In this document: piece by piece, positions 50,996 to 60,130 of the stretch | Numbering within the stretch: the stretch's first letter is position 1 | Layout of the letters: each line of letters opens with the position of its first letter | Assembly (NCBI GenBank): GCA_964572965.1 | Contig: CAZNHL010000005.1 | Location: forward strand, 40,060-104,059 | Length of the DNA stretch: 64,000 nt | DNA from: CAZNHL01 sp964572965 | GTDB lineage: Bacteria; Bacteroidota; Bacteroidia; Cytophagales; UBA9547 | Reading direction: 5' to 3' | Translations under genes and position numbers: made by a program | Notes under the pieces: model-generated | What the model saw: only the letters and a program-made list of their open reading frames with translations | Told to the model about the DNA's origin: nothing | Database searches by the model: none

Positions 50996-51994
50996 ATGGA
51001 AGGGTATTTAAAAGTAACGATAGACGGGATTGAAACGATGGTACCTCCGGGAACTACCATCTTACAGGCTGCCCGCCAGATTGGTAAAAACGTGCCACCG
51101 GCAATGTGTTATTACTCCAAACTGGAAGGCTCAGGCGGTAAATGCCGTACTTGTCTGGTAGAAGTGACTCAGGGTTCTGAAAAAGACCCTCGTCCGATGC
51201 CAAAACCTGTAGCTTCTTGCCGTACCGGCGTGATGGATGGCATGGTTGTGTTGAACACACAATCGCCAAGAGTGATTGAAGCAAGAAAAGGGGTTGTTGA
51301 ATTCCTTTTATTGAATCACCCGTTGGATTGCCCAATTTGCGATCAGGCAGGTGAGTGTCACTTACAAGATTTAGGTTTCGAGCACGGTTCTCAGCATTCA
51401 CGTAACGAGTTCAAACGCAGAACATTTGAACCGATCAACATCGGTCCTTATATTCAGTTGCATATGAACCGTTGCATTTTGTGCTACCGTTGTGTATTCA
51501 CTGCTGATCAGATTACTGAGAAGCGTGTACATGGAGTGATGGGACGTGGCGAGCATGCTGAAATCAGTACTTATATTGAGCAGGCAATTGACAATGATTT
51601 CTCCGGTAACGTAATTGATGTTTGTCCGGTAGGAGCTTTGACAGATAAGACTTTCCGTTTCAAAAACCGTGTTTGGTTTACTAAGCCGGTTGATGCGCAC
51701 AGAAACTGTGATCATGAAAAATGTAATGGTAAAGTAACGCTTTGGTACAAAGGTGAAGATGTTATCCGTGTAACTGCCAGAAAAGATCAGTGGGGTGAGG
51801 TTGAAGAGTTTATCTGTAACACTTGCCGTTTTGATAAAAAGAAAACTGCTGACTGGACAATTGACGGCCCGACAAAAGTGCGTCACTCTTCAGTAATTTC
51901 TCAAAACCATTACGAAACACTGGCAGAGAAACCGGTAGTACCCGAAAAAGCAAGCCACCTGATTGGTAACCCTGCTTTTGCGGATAAAAAATAG
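50996..51994 (+). CDS. nuoG: Short NuoG (Fe-S part only)
   Basis: 332 residues, against 700-900 in most bacteria. Present are the N-terminal ferredoxin-like [2Fe-2S] domain (MCYYSKLEG, GGKCRTCLVEV, SCRTG), the His/Cys N5 site HPLDCPICDQAGECHLQ, the N4 ligands CILCYRC and CPVGAL, and a later CDHEKCNG / CNTC group as in N7. The molybdopterin-oxidoreductase-like domain is absent. The sequence ends cleanly and nuoH follows, so this is not a recent truncation. Reduced NuoG is known in part of the Bacteroidota. Confidence 0.92.
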   Translation: MEGYLKVTIDGIETMVPPGTTILQAARQIGKNVPPAMCYYSKLEGSGGKCRTCLVEVTQGSEKDPRPMPKPVASCRTGVMDGMVVLNTQSPRVIEARKGVVEFLLLNHPLDCPICDQAGECHLQDLGFEHGSQHSRNEFKRRTFEPINIGPYIQLHMNRCILCYRCVFTADQITEKRVHGVMGRGEHAEISTYIEQAIDNDFSGNVIDVCPVGALTDKTFRFKNRVWFTKPVDAHRNCDHEKCNGKVTLWYKGEDVIRVTARKDQWGEVEEFICNTCRFDKKKTADWTIDGPTKVRHSSVISQNHYETLAEKPVVPEKASHLIGNPAFADKK

Positions 51995-52029
51995 AAACTA
52001 AATCATAAGCGATAAACATTACGCTTTTT

Positions 52030-53055
52030 ATGGATTATACTTTTATTGCAGTAAAATTTTCATTGATACTCGGAGCCTTTGCAATAAGCCTGGGTGTAGC
52101 GATGTATTCAACTTATTTCGAAAGAAAGTTTGCCGCTTTTTTCCAGGATCGTATTGGTCCGGACAGAGCTGGTCCCTGGGGGATTTTGCAGCCTTTAGCT
52201 GATGGTGGTAAACTTTTCTTCAAAGAAGAATTTATCCCGGCAAATGCGAACATGAAGTTGTTTATCCTTGGGCCGTCTCTGGCCATGTTAACAGCTTGTA
52301 TGACGAGCGCTGTGATTCCGTGGGGAACATACATCGAATATGGCGGGGAGCAGATTGCTCTTCAGGTAGCTGATATCAACGTAGGTATCCTTTATATTTT
52401 CGGTGTTGTTTCTATCGGTGTGTATGGTGTTATGATTGGTGGATGGGCTTCAAATAACAAGTTCTCGCTCATGAGTGCTATCCGTGCAGCTTCACAAAGT
52501 ATTTCTTATGAAATTGCAATGGGGATGTCGATCATTGCTTTGGTAATGGTAACAGGAACGTTGAGTTTGAAAGAAATGACAGAACAACAGTCACACGGAC
52601 TTTGGAATATCCTGTATCAGCCATTAGGCTTCCTGATTTTCTTAATCTGTGCTTTTGCAGAAACAAACCGTGCACCGTTTGACATGGCAGAATGCGAAAC
52701 GGAGTTGATCGGTGGTTACCACACTGAGTATTCTTCTATGAAATTAGGGTTCTATCTGTTCGCAGAATACATTAACATGTTTATCTCTTCATTGCTGATG
52801 GCAACTATGTATTTCGGCGGATATGCTTTCCCATTCATGCATGACCTGGGCTTGTCTCAAAATACAATAGCTATTTTAGGTTTCTTATCCGTAATGGCTA
52901 AAGCAATGCTATTCATTTTCTTCTTCATGTGGGTACGCTGGACATTGCCACGTTTCCGTTATGACCAGTTAATGAAATTGGGCTGGCAGGCATTGATTCC
53001 GTTGGCTATTGCCAACATTGTATTGACAGGTATTGGTATACAGATATTCAACTAG
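52030..53055 (+). CDS. nuoH: NADH-quinone oxidoreductase subunit H
   Basis: 341 residues, eight or more membrane helices. Links the peripheral and membrane arms at the quinone channel: ERKFAAFFQDRIGPDRAGPWGILQPLADG (in parts: RIGPDRAGPWG, LQPLADGGKL), AETNRAPFDMAECETELIGGYHTEYSSM (in parts: ETNRAPFDMAE, ELIGGYHTEYSS). Confidence 0.97.
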   Translation: MDYTFIAVKFSLILGAFAISLGVAMYSTYFERKFAAFFQDRIGPDRAGPWGILQPLADGGKLFFKEEFIPANANMKLFILGPSLAMLTACMTSAVIPWGTYIEYGGEQIALQVADINVGILYIFGVVSIGVYGVMIGGWASNNKFSLMSAIRAASQSISYEIAMGMSIIALVMVTGTLSLKEMTEQQSHGLWNILYQPLGFLIFLICAFAETNRAPFDMAECETELIGGYHTEYSSMKLGFYLFAEYINMFISSLLMATMYFGGYAFPFMHDLGLSQNTIAILGFLSVMAKAMLFIFFFMWVRWTLPRFRYDQLMKLGWQALIPLAIANIVLTGIGIQIFN

Positions 53056-53074
53056 TTTCTGACATTAATTAGAT

Positions 53075-53623
53075 ATGCAACTCACCAATAGAAGTAAGCA
53101 GGTAGTAAATAAGAAACTCTCTTTCGCTGAGAGTATCTATTTGCCTGCAATTGTAAAAGGCTTATCGATAACATTGAAACACTTCTTCGCGAAGCATGTT
53201 ACAATTAAGTATCCTGAAGTAAAGCGTAAATTCTCTAAAGTTTACCGTGGCCTTCATGTGTTGAAACGTGACGATCAGGGAGCTGAAAGATGTACAGCTT
53301 GTGGACTTTGTGCTTTGAGCTGTCCTGCAGAAGCAATCACAATGACTGCTGCTGAGCGTAAAAAAGGTGAAGAAGGTCTTTACAGAGAAGAAAAATATGC
53401 AGCAACATATGAAATCAATATGTTACGTTGCATCTTCTGCGGACTTTGTGAAGAAGCTTGTCCAAAAGAAGCAATCTTCCTTACAAATGAAGAAATTGCA
53501 CCTGCTTCAGGTGACAGAGGAAACTTCATTTATGGTAAAGACAGATTGGTAGAAAAACAACATAACCCTGTCGGCAAAGTTCGCGGTGGTGGTCCAGTAA
53601 ACGAGAAATATTATCATGGGTAA
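53075..53623 (+). CDS. nuoI: NADH-quinone oxidoreductase subunit I
   Basis: 182 residues. 8Fe ferredoxin-type subunit with two [4Fe-4S] motifs, CTACGLCALSCP and CIFCGLCEEACP (clusters N6a/N6b). Its end overlaps the nuoJ start by eight bases. Confidence 0.97.
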   Translation: MQLTNRSKQVVNKKLSFAESIYLPAIVKGLSITLKHFFAKHVTIKYPEVKRKFSKVYRGLHVLKRDDQGAERCTACGLCALSCPAEAITMTAAERKKGEEGLYREEKYAATYEINMLRCIFCGLCEEACPKEAIFLTNEEIAPASGDRGNFIYGKDRLVEKQHNPVGKVRGGGPVNEKYYHG

Positions 53624-54110
53624 TTTATTTTATTTTCTAGCGGCAGTTTCTATTTGCTTCGCATTGTGGGTAATTTTTGCTAAAAACCCTATTCATAGTG
53701 TATTGGCTTTGGTTTTGACATTCTTTGCTATTGCCGGACAATATGTATTATTGAACGCACAGTTCCTGGCGCTTGTAAACGTAATCGTTTATGCCGGGGC
53801 AATCATGGTATTGTTCCTGTTCCTGATTATGTTTCTTAATCTTGACTGGGCGGCGGAACCAACAAAACCATTGTTGACTAAACTGGCTGCTACAATCTCT
53901 GCGGGTTTATTATTATTCGTTCTGGTTGCTGCTTTGAAAGGCGCTACAGTTGAGGCTCCGGAGACAGTTGATACTTCAATTGGTTTGATTGGGACTCTTG
54001 GTAAGGTGTTGTTCAATCAATTCCTCGTACCTTTTGAAATTGCTTCTATATTGTTCCTTTCAGCTATGATTGGTGCAGTAGTACTTGCTAAAAAAGAAAT
54101 AACGGAGTAG
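53616..54110 (+). CDS. nuoJ: NADH-quinone oxidoreductase subunit J
   Basis: 164 residues, five membrane helices. Family block VNVIVYAGAIMVLFLFLIMFL (in parts: NVIVYAGAIMVLF, LFLIMFLN). It is the last nuo gene here: a terminator follows 15 bp on, and nuoK, L, M and N are not in the next 10 kb. Confidence 0.95.
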   Translation: MGNLFYFLAAVSICFALWVIFAKNPIHSVLALVLTFFAIAGQYVLLNAQFLALVNVIVYAGAIMVLFLFLIMFLNLDWAAEPTKPLLTKLAATISAGLLLFVLVAALKGATVEAPETVDTSIGLIGTLGKVLFNQFLVPFEIASILFLSAMIGAVVLAKKEITE

Positions 54111-54125
54111 TTTATTTATTCCTGA

Positions 54126-54163
54126 ACAAAAAAGCCCACGATTAGAATCGTGGGCTTTTTTGT
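54126..54163 (+). terminator. Strong terminator after nuoJ
   Basis: Perfect 17-bp stem: ACAAAAAAGCCCACGAT (54126-54142) and its complement (54147-54163), loop TAGA, T-rich tail. Confidence 0.92.
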
Positions 54164-54171
54164 TTTATTGG

Positions 54172-54279
54172 CTATCCGTTTGTTTGAACCTTCTTGATAA
54201 ACCTGTAAGGTTTTAATCATTCTGTATTTTTGTGGTTTAAACAAACTTCTAAACCTTACAGGTTTTACTAATCGGATAG
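54172..54279. repeat. Repeat copy C with related ends
   Basis: Left end CTATCCGTTTG, right end CGGATAG followed by TCAT as in copies A and B. The interior differs: it holds a perfect 15-bp inverted repeat AAACCTGTAAGGTTT / AAACCTTACAGGTTT. Membership in the same family rests on the ends only. Confidence 0.5.
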
Positions 54280-54322
54280 TCATATTTTGTTTTTATAACT
54301 AAATTTATTCCTTGAAATAACC

Positions 54323-54774
54323 ATGATGCCTAATGACTATTGCCCGACGACTGAGGTCGAATTAGAAAACTGGATGAAGCAGAATTGTTTCAACTTCAAC
54401 GACTATTCAGTCAATGGAAATCATATTTATGAAGGTTGTGGGATAGACAGAGATGAGGGCGGTTTTGTCTGGTATTTTACAGAAAGAGGACAAAAGAGTA
54501 AACTCAGACATTTCAATACAGAAAGAGAAATTATAAGTACGCCTTTAATCAGATTAAAAATGATAAATGGGCAAAGACTCATTGTATTGGGTTTACACCG
54601 ATACAAGAAGAACACAGTGAATTAGCGCTTATATTGGACGGTATGGGTTTGGAATGCTATCAGGACCAGATTCCATATTATATTTCAGGAGAACCAATTT
54701 ACAGAACTTTTGTATTTGGCTGTAATATTCATAAAACATCGTATTTGAAAGACGTATTTTATAAACAGAAATAA
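54323..54774 (+). pseudogene. Frameshifted gene of unknown function
   Basis: The first frame (from ATG 54323; an ATG at 54326 is equally possible) reads NGNHIYEGCGIDRDEGGFVW YFTERGQKS and goes wrong after about residue 71. From there the reading frame one base back continues KYAFNQIKNDKWAKTHCIGF, DGMGLECYQDQIPYYISG, LKDVFYKQK to a TAA at 54774. A one-base loss near 54536 (ATAAGTAC for ATAAAGTAC) restores a single protein of about 150 residues. The restored sequence resembles no family I know securely. The next gene follows after 7 bp. Confidence 0.7.
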
Positions 54775-54781
54775 CCACCTT

Positions 54782-55402
54782 ATGAAGAAGTTTGCCAAGT
54801 TCTGTTTAAAGCTCTCTATAGGCTGTTTCTTGGTTGGTATTTTGTGCGTTTTATTAATAATGTATCATAATGAAACATCAATCAATAAAGTTTTGTCCAG
54901 GACACAACAGGAATGGTTGTTTAACACAATTGATACTACTGAGGTTTTACCGGAGAACTATTATAGGACACTTGAAAAATATTATCCAAGCTATTTTACA
55001 ACTAGTGCATGGGAGTCTGTATTTGCCCAGCTATTCAATGTGGATGGGTATCATTGCCAATGCAGGGAAATTTATTTACCATACATACCAGGAGAGGTAT
55101 TAGAGTATAAACGGAGTATATTTAGGAATACATCTTTAGTAATCGCTTTAGAACTTGAAGACAGGTTTACTGAAAAACAATGCTATGCATTTGAAAACAG
55201 TAATGCTGAATTTGGATCGAATATCAGAGGTGTGAAAAATGCGGCAAGATTTTATTTTGGAAAACAACTGGAAGAATTAAATGAACGGGAGATACTTTCC
55301 TTGAATTTGATAAGACAAGCTCCTGAACGTTTTAATCCCTTTATAAATAAAGAAAGATTGGAGAAGGCTTTAGATAAATTAATGAAAGATAAAACTCAGT
55401 AA
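54782..55402 (+). CDS. Degenerate GT51 transglycosylase-like membrane protein
   Basis: 206 residues. One N-terminal membrane helix (about 8-28). Residues 117-192 match the second half of peptidoglycan glycosyltransferases: SLVIALELEDRFTEKQCYAF, NAEFGSNIRGVKNAARFYFG, NEREILSLNLIRQAPERFNP. The first half, which should carry the catalytic EDxxFxxHxG and GxSTIxQQ motifs, is replaced by unrelated-looking text, including the stretch GYHCQCREIY. It is therefore unlikely to polymerise glycan and may bind lipid II or act as a regulator (inference). Confidence 0.7.
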   Translation: MKKFAKFCLKLSIGCFLVGILCVLLIMYHNETSINKVLSRTQQEWLFNTIDTTEVLPENYYRTLEKYYPSYFTTSAWESVFAQLFNVDGYHCQCREIYLPYIPGEVLEYKRSIFRNTSLVIALELEDRFTEKQCYAFENSNAEFGSNIRGVKNAARFYFGKQLEELNEREILSLNLIRQAPERFNPFINKERLEKALDKLMKDKTQ

Positions 55403-55410
55403 CGAACAAC

Positions 55411-56028
55411 ATGGCAGAATTTTGGGAATCAAGCTTTAGGGACAAGCAGGAAATGTGGGGTTTTGAACCTGCCGATTCTGCCGTTGCAGCAGTTGAGTTA
55501 TTTAAGCAGCACGGACTAAAGAAAATTCTGATACCTGGCTTCGGGTATGGAAGGAATGCTCAGGTTTTTACTGACAACGGATTTGACATTACAGGAATAG
55601 AGATCTCGGAAACTGCGATTGATTTAGCTAAAAAGCATTATGGCGAGCATATTAAAGTGTATCATGGTTCTGTTAGTTCAATGCCGTTTGACAGAGAATT
55701 GTATGATGGTGTTTTTTGTTATGCTTTAATCCATTTACTAAATACCGAAGACAGGCTAAAGCTGATCAGGGATTGTTATCATCAGTTAAAGCCGGGTGGC
55801 TATATGGTTTTTATAACCATATCAAAACTGGATGCCAGGTATGGAGATGGTAAAGAAGCTGAAACCGATACATTTGAAACAAGGCACGGTGTAAGCTTGT
55901 TCTTTTATGATTCCTGCTCAGTTGAAAAAGACTTTGGTCCTTATGGTCTGATAAAGGCAGAAGAGGTTGGAGAACCAGTTAATAAGCCCTCTCAGAAATT
56001 CTTACAAGTGGTATGTAGAAAGGTGTAA
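55411..56028 (+). CDS. Class I SAM-dependent methyltransferase
   Basis: 205 residues. Rossmann-type motif I ILIPGFGYGRNAQVF, acidic motif II ITGIEISETAI, motif III-like YDGVFCYALIHLL and LKPGGYMVFITI. A small cytosolic methyltransferase of the type near thiopurine/TehB-like enzymes; the substrate is unknown. Eight bases after the GT51-like gene, so probably co-transcribed. Convergent with tilS. Confidence 0.88.
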   Translation: MAEFWESSFRDKQEMWGFEPADSAVAAVELFKQHGLKKILIPGFGYGRNAQVFTDNGFDITGIEISETAIDLAKKHYGEHIKVYHGSVSSMPFDRELYDGVFCYALIHLLNTEDRLKLIRDCYHQLKPGGYMVFITISKLDARYGDGKEAETDTFETRHGVSLFFYDSCSVEKDFGPYGLIKAEEVGEPVNKPSQKFLQVVCRKV

Positions 56029-56048
56029 TTTGCTAAAGAACATGAAGT

Positions 56049-57371
56049 TTAAATAGTAATTTCCAATACTGTTTTTGTCTTTTCAGTTATTTTAAACCGT
56101 TCATCCATGCGGTAGCCGATCACCCATACAATTTTATCAGCAGAACATAAGACCCATACCGACTCCTTAAGGTTTCGGGGGACTTTCAGGTCATTTAAAA
56201 GGTCTGATACATTTTTCTTTTTCCCTTTCATTCCCAGTGGCTGAAACTCATCGCCATGCTGAAAACGTCTTATCAGTAACGGAAAGTGAAGCTTTTCTTT
56301 GTCAAAAGCCCCGACAGTTGGCATAGGGTTAATGTTATAATCAACACTCTCTCGTTCTTTTATCAGTAGATGAAGCTGTTCTTGCTCCAAAGATGTCTGG
56401 CCATCGTGAATGAGAAAATCGGTGTGGCGGCTTACTAGTTTCTTCGTAATGACTAATTGCTCACGGTCTTTTACAAGAATATGGGTAGGTGAGATAAATT
56501 GTTTCCCGTTTTCTCCTTCAAGATTTTCTGAAATAAGTTTTACTTCTTCAAAATTGAAGCCATAAGGTTTTAAAAGTTCATGAAGAATAACCAGATAACC
56601 TTTACGTTCAAGTAGCTTTGAAATAGAAATCAGAGTTGCGGAGTCCGTATTTTGCACTGCAATAGTTCTGATGTTCTCTATTTCCTGTTGCAGAATTTCT
56701 TCAAGGGCGCTCATGCGCATTGCCGTATTGGCAAAGGTGTTTTCAAGATTGGGGTTAATCTCTTTCAGGACAGGGACTACCTTATGTCTTAATAAATTAC
56801 GCTGGTATTTAGTGGAAGAATTAGAACTGTCTTCACGCCATAGCAAATGATGGTTTTTTGCATATGTTTCAATTTCTTCTCTTGTACAAAAGAGCAAAGG
56901 ACGGATGATATCCTCATTTTTGGGAGAGATGCCATTCAGGCCGGCAATTCCGGTGCCTTTAGTGAAATTCAATAAAGATGTTTCGAAACTGTCGTTCAAA
57001 TGATGTGCTGTTGCAATCTGGTTGAAATGATGTTCATCCTTTAGTTCCTGAAACCATTGGTAGCGAAGTTCACGGGCTGCCATTTGTGTGGAGATGCCAT
57101 GAGCATAAGAAAAGTCTTTTGTGTCAAAAAGTTTTACGAAGCATTCAACCTGGAAATTTTCTGCAATTTTTAGTACAAATTCTTCATCCCCGTTCGACTC
57201 GTCACCCCGTAAGCCAAAGTTGCAATGAGCCAGACTGAAGGATAATCCGGCCTGATGAAAGAGATGGGTCAGCACTACAGAGTCTAATCCGCCACTAATA
57301 GTGATAAGTGTGCGAGACCCTGAAGGGGCCAGATTGTGTTTTTTGACGAAATTCAAAAACGCAGGCAGCAT
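56049..57371 (-). CDS. tilS: tRNA(Ile)-lysidine synthase
   Basis: 440 residues from the ATG at 57371. PP-loop ISGGLDSVVL at 25-34, then HCNFGLRGDES, the ATHHLNDSFET metal/ATP motif and GISPKNEDIIRPLL; the C-terminal TilS domain includes GDEFQPLGMKGKKKNVSDLLND. It converts the wobble cytidine of tRNA-Ile(CAU) to lysidine, so it is essential. Divergent from the OstA-like gene. Confidence 0.96.
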   Translation of the reverse strand: MLPAFLNFVKKHNLAPSGSRTLITISGGLDSVVLTHLFHQAGLSFSLAHCNFGLRGDESNGDEEFVLKIAENFQVECFVKLFDTKDFSYAHGISTQMAARELRYQWFQELKDEHHFNQIATAHHLNDSFETSLLNFTKGTGIAGLNGISPKNEDIIRPLLFCTREEIETYAKNHHLLWREDSSNSSTKYQRNLLRHKVVPVLKEINPNLENTFANTAMRMSALEEILQQEIENIRTIAVQNTDSATLISISKLLERKGYLVILHELLKPYGFNFEEVKLISENLEGENGKQFISPTHILVKDREQLVITKKLVSRHTDFLIHDGQTSLEQEQLHLLIKERESVDYNINPMPTVGAFDKEKLHFPLLIRRFQHGDEFQPLGMKGKKKNVSDLLNDLKVPRNLKESVWVLCSADKIVWVIGYRMDERFKITEKTKTVLEITI

Positions 57372-57496
57372 TGATTTGGTTTTTTTATCGTAATTTCGAA
57401 AGATTTTAGATGCAAGATACAAGAATCATGGTGTAAGATAGTAATTGATCTGCATCGGGCGTATCTTTATTTGTTTCATGAATTTTACCCATACAC

Positions 57497-59008
57497 GTGA
57501 AAAACGTTTTTAGCTTTCTACTTATACTCTTTATCCAATACTCTGTTATTGCTCAGAACGGTAATAAAATTGAACTGATTAATGCAGAGGAATTGGAAGG
57601 GATATCTTTGAATAACCAGACGATCCGTGTTTTGAAGAAAAACGTGATTTTCAGAGAAGGGAAAACTATGATGTATTGCGATTCTGCTACGCAGATTGCC
57701 GATAAAAATGCATTTCAGGCGTATAAAAATGTACGTATTGTTCAGGATAAGATTGTGATGACAGGAGATCATCTTAACTATGATGCAGATTCCAAACAGG
57801 CTGTCATGATAGGAAATGTAGTGTTAAATGACGGGAATATGACTCTTAAAACAAGTCAGCTTGATTATAACCTCGCGAATAAGAATTTAACTTATACTAC
57901 TACTGCAACTATTGTCGATAAAGAAAATACTCTGGTGTCTCAGATTGGTACTTATGATTCTGATAAAAAAGTTTTAACATTCTACAAGGATGTGGTGATG
58001 ACAGGGAAGGATTACAAGATTGTAACCGATACTTTGATTTATTACCCTAAGACTAAGATGGTATATTTCAAGGGTGCTACTAAAATCAAGTCCAAGGATG
58101 CCGATTTGTTTGCTGATGAAGGGGAATATGATACTGAAAAAAGACAGTCAAAATTTAAGGGCCGTTCGAAGGTAGAAAATGGCGATTTTGTTATCTCTGG
58201 CGATTTTCTGGATTATAATGAAAAGAAAAAAGAGGGTTTAGCCAGGCAGAATGTAATATTGGTCAGTAAAAAAGACAGTATCCAGATTGACGGTGAATAT
58301 GCTATCTATAAAGGGAAAACAGGTTATTCAAAAGTGTTCGGAAACCCTTTGATGAAAATGAAATCAGGAAAGGATACTATTTTTTTGAAAGCAGATACTC
58401 TATTGGCTGTTTCTGATTCTATTAAGAAAGAAAGGCGTGTTTTTGCTTATCATAAGGTGAAATTATTCGGGAAAGATTTTCAGGCTGTGTGTGATTCGTT
58501 GATATATGATTATAGTGATTCGTTGATTTACTTTTTTAAAGATCCTGTACTCTGGGCAAATAATAGTCAGATTACCGCAGATTCAATTAGAATACAAATG
58601 GCTAATAATAAAGTGTCAAAAATGTATCTGAGACGTAATGCCTTTATGATTTCTACGGATAGTATTCAAAACTATAACCAGGTGAGAGGTAAAAACCTGC
58701 TCGCCCATTTCAGTGATAATCAGATCAGGAAGGTAGATGTGATGGGAAGTGGAGAGTGTATTTATTTCGCAACAGAAAATGATACCTTACTTGTAGGGAT
58801 GAATAGAGTGATATGTAGCAGCATGCTCATTAAGTTTGCTGAGGATAATAAAATACAGTCGTTCTCATTCAATACAGAACCGGATGCAAAGTTTATACCT
58901 CCGCAGGAAATGGCTGAGCCCGATAAGAGATTAAGGGGTTTTAGATGGCGTATAAACGAAAAGCCACAAAGGAATCAGATGAATAGAGATAAGAGAAAGA
59001 AACATTAA
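57497..59008 (+). CDS. OstA/LptA-like outer-membrane biogenesis protein
   Basis: 503 residues, starting with GTG at 57497; no in-frame ATG gives a signal peptide, whereas GTG begins KNVFSFLLILFIQYSVIAQ. Repeating beta-jellyroll strands of the OstA/LptA type follow (VRIVQDKIVMTGDHLNYDAD, TMYCDSATQ-like, YFKGATKIKSKDADLFADEG), usual for Bacteroidota OstA-like proteins that bridge lipopolysaccharide across the periplasm. The end is basic (RNQMNRDKRKKH). Its stop codon lies in the shared terminator. Confidence 0.85.
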   Translation: MKNVFSFLLILFIQYSVIAQNGNKIELINAEELEGISLNNQTIRVLKKNVIFREGKTMMYCDSATQIADKNAFQAYKNVRIVQDKIVMTGDHLNYDADSKQAVMIGNVVLNDGNMTLKTSQLDYNLANKNLTYTTTATIVDKENTLVSQIGTYDSDKKVLTFYKDVVMTGKDYKIVTDTLIYYPKTKMVYFKGATKIKSKDADLFADEGEYDTEKRQSKFKGRSKVENGDFVISGDFLDYNEKKKEGLARQNVILVSKKDSIQIDGEYAIYKGKTGYSKVFGNPLMKMKSGKDTIFLKADTLLAVSDSIKKERRVFAYHKVKLFGKDFQAVCDSLIYDYSDSLIYFFKDPVLWANNSQITADSIRIQMANNKVSKMYLRRNAFMISTDSIQNYNQVRGKNLLAHFSDNQIRKVDVMGSGECIYFATENDTLLVGMNRVICSSMLIKFAEDNKIQSFSFNTEPDAKFIPPQEMAEPDKRLRGFRWRINEKPQRNQMNRDKRKKH

Positions 59009-59050
59009 GAAAAAAGGCTCCGCAAATTCTTGCGGAGCCTTTTTTCTTAA
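59005..59050. terminator. Bidirectional terminator containing both stop codons
   Basis: Perfect 21-bp stem: TTAAG, six A, GGCTCCGCAA and its complement, loop ATTC. The TAA stops of both convergent genes are part of the stem. Confidence 0.93.
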
Positions 59051-60102
59051 TGAGTTTCGACGTCTTTAACAGTTGTAAAAACAGGTTCGATAACCCATTT
59101 ACCTTCTTTATTAATAATTCCCCATTTGTTATCTTTTTTAGCTGCAGCGTAGCCGTTTTTGAATGCTCTTACACCTTGCAGTTCCGGTTGAACAACCCAT
59201 TTGCCGGTGGCATCATAAAAGCCCCACAGAGTAGCTTTTTTGCCTTCACAAAGACCGTTGCTGAAATTCTCAAATGTTTCTGATGGGTTAATAGATTGTG
59301 TTTTCCCTTCTTTGTTGATATAAAGTGCACCGGCTTCTGTTTTTACTACTGCAAGTCCGCTTTTTGTATCAAAATCTTTAGCAGCAGTATAAGTAGGCTG
59401 GATTATCCATTGACCTGTTTTATCAATGAAACCAACTTTACCTTCCAATGTTTTTGCCCATGCAATACCGCCATGGAAAAAGCCAACACTTTTGAATTTA
59501 GGTTCTATAACTACTTTACCTGTTACATCTACAAAACCTGTTTTCTTTTCAGCATCAGAAAAAGGGGCTAAACCTTCAGTAAAACGGTTGATACTAAGTA
59601 CCCGTGAATCACTAGCGGTTTTTTCATTCCCTTTTTTGTCTATTATGATTGTTTTACCGTCTTTGGTTACAACAGCATATCCGCCATTGAATTCAGATGC
59701 CTTTTCATAATTCAGAGGAATGGCCAGATTACCTTTATTATCCAGATATCCCCATTTTTTGTTAGAATATACTGGAAGCATGCCGTCATTATAACCTACT
59801 TCTCCAAGTCCGAAACCACTTCTTACTTCAAAGTTGTCAATCTGGGTTTTTAGCTGGTCGCCGGTAGGAGTGATAATAATGAACTTTTTTGTTTGTTCAC
59901 TGAATACTACCGCCAGACCTTCTGAAAATGAATAACACCTGCGGTAAGCTGCGGGGATAATCATCTCTCCTTTGATATTCGCATAACCCCAATTATCCCC
60001 TCCTGCAGGTTTTACAAGAATAGTGTGGTTTTGAGAAAATGCGCTAAATGTAGTCATTAAACTACTGGCGACTACGATCAGAGTTTTCTTAAGTGTTTTC
60101 AT
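59047..60102 (-). CDS. Secreted WG-repeat protein 1
   Basis: 351 residues. Signal peptide (ending FSAFS), then six or more WG repeats of the form WGYxxxKGxxxIPxxYxxxxxF: NKKWGYLDNKGNLAIPLNYE, TGFVDVTGKVVIEPKF, VGFIDKTGQWIIQPTY, WGFYDATGKWVVQPEL, WGIINKEGKWVIEPVF. The repeats form beta-rich propeller-like folds with unknown ligand. The two paralogs lie upstream at 60131 and 62317. It starts 28 bp after the stop of paralog 2, so the two form one transcript. Confidence 0.9.
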   Translation of the reverse strand: MKTLKKTLIVVASSLMTTFSAFSQNHTILVKPAGGDNWGYANIKGEMIIPAAYRRCYSFSEGLAVVFSEQTKKFIIITPTGDQLKTQIDNFEVRSGFGLGEVGYNDGMLPVYSNKKWGYLDNKGNLAIPLNYEKASEFNGGYAVVTKDGKTIIIDKKGNEKTASDSRVLSINRFTEGLAPFSDAEKKTGFVDVTGKVVIEPKFKSVGFFHGGIAWAKTLEGKVGFIDKTGQWIIQPTYTAAKDFDTKSGLAVVKTEAGALYINKEGKTQSINPSETFENFSNGLCEGKKATLWGFYDATGKWVVQPELQGVRAFKNGYAAAKKDNKWGIINKEGKWVIEPVFTTVKDVETH

Positions 60103-60130
60103 GTGATTGTTTATAGGTTTAAAAATTGAT

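Noticed and set aside
51398..51886. 162-codon frame antisense to nuoG
   Set aside because: Shadow of the Fe-S subunit gene with all cluster ligands on the plus strand.
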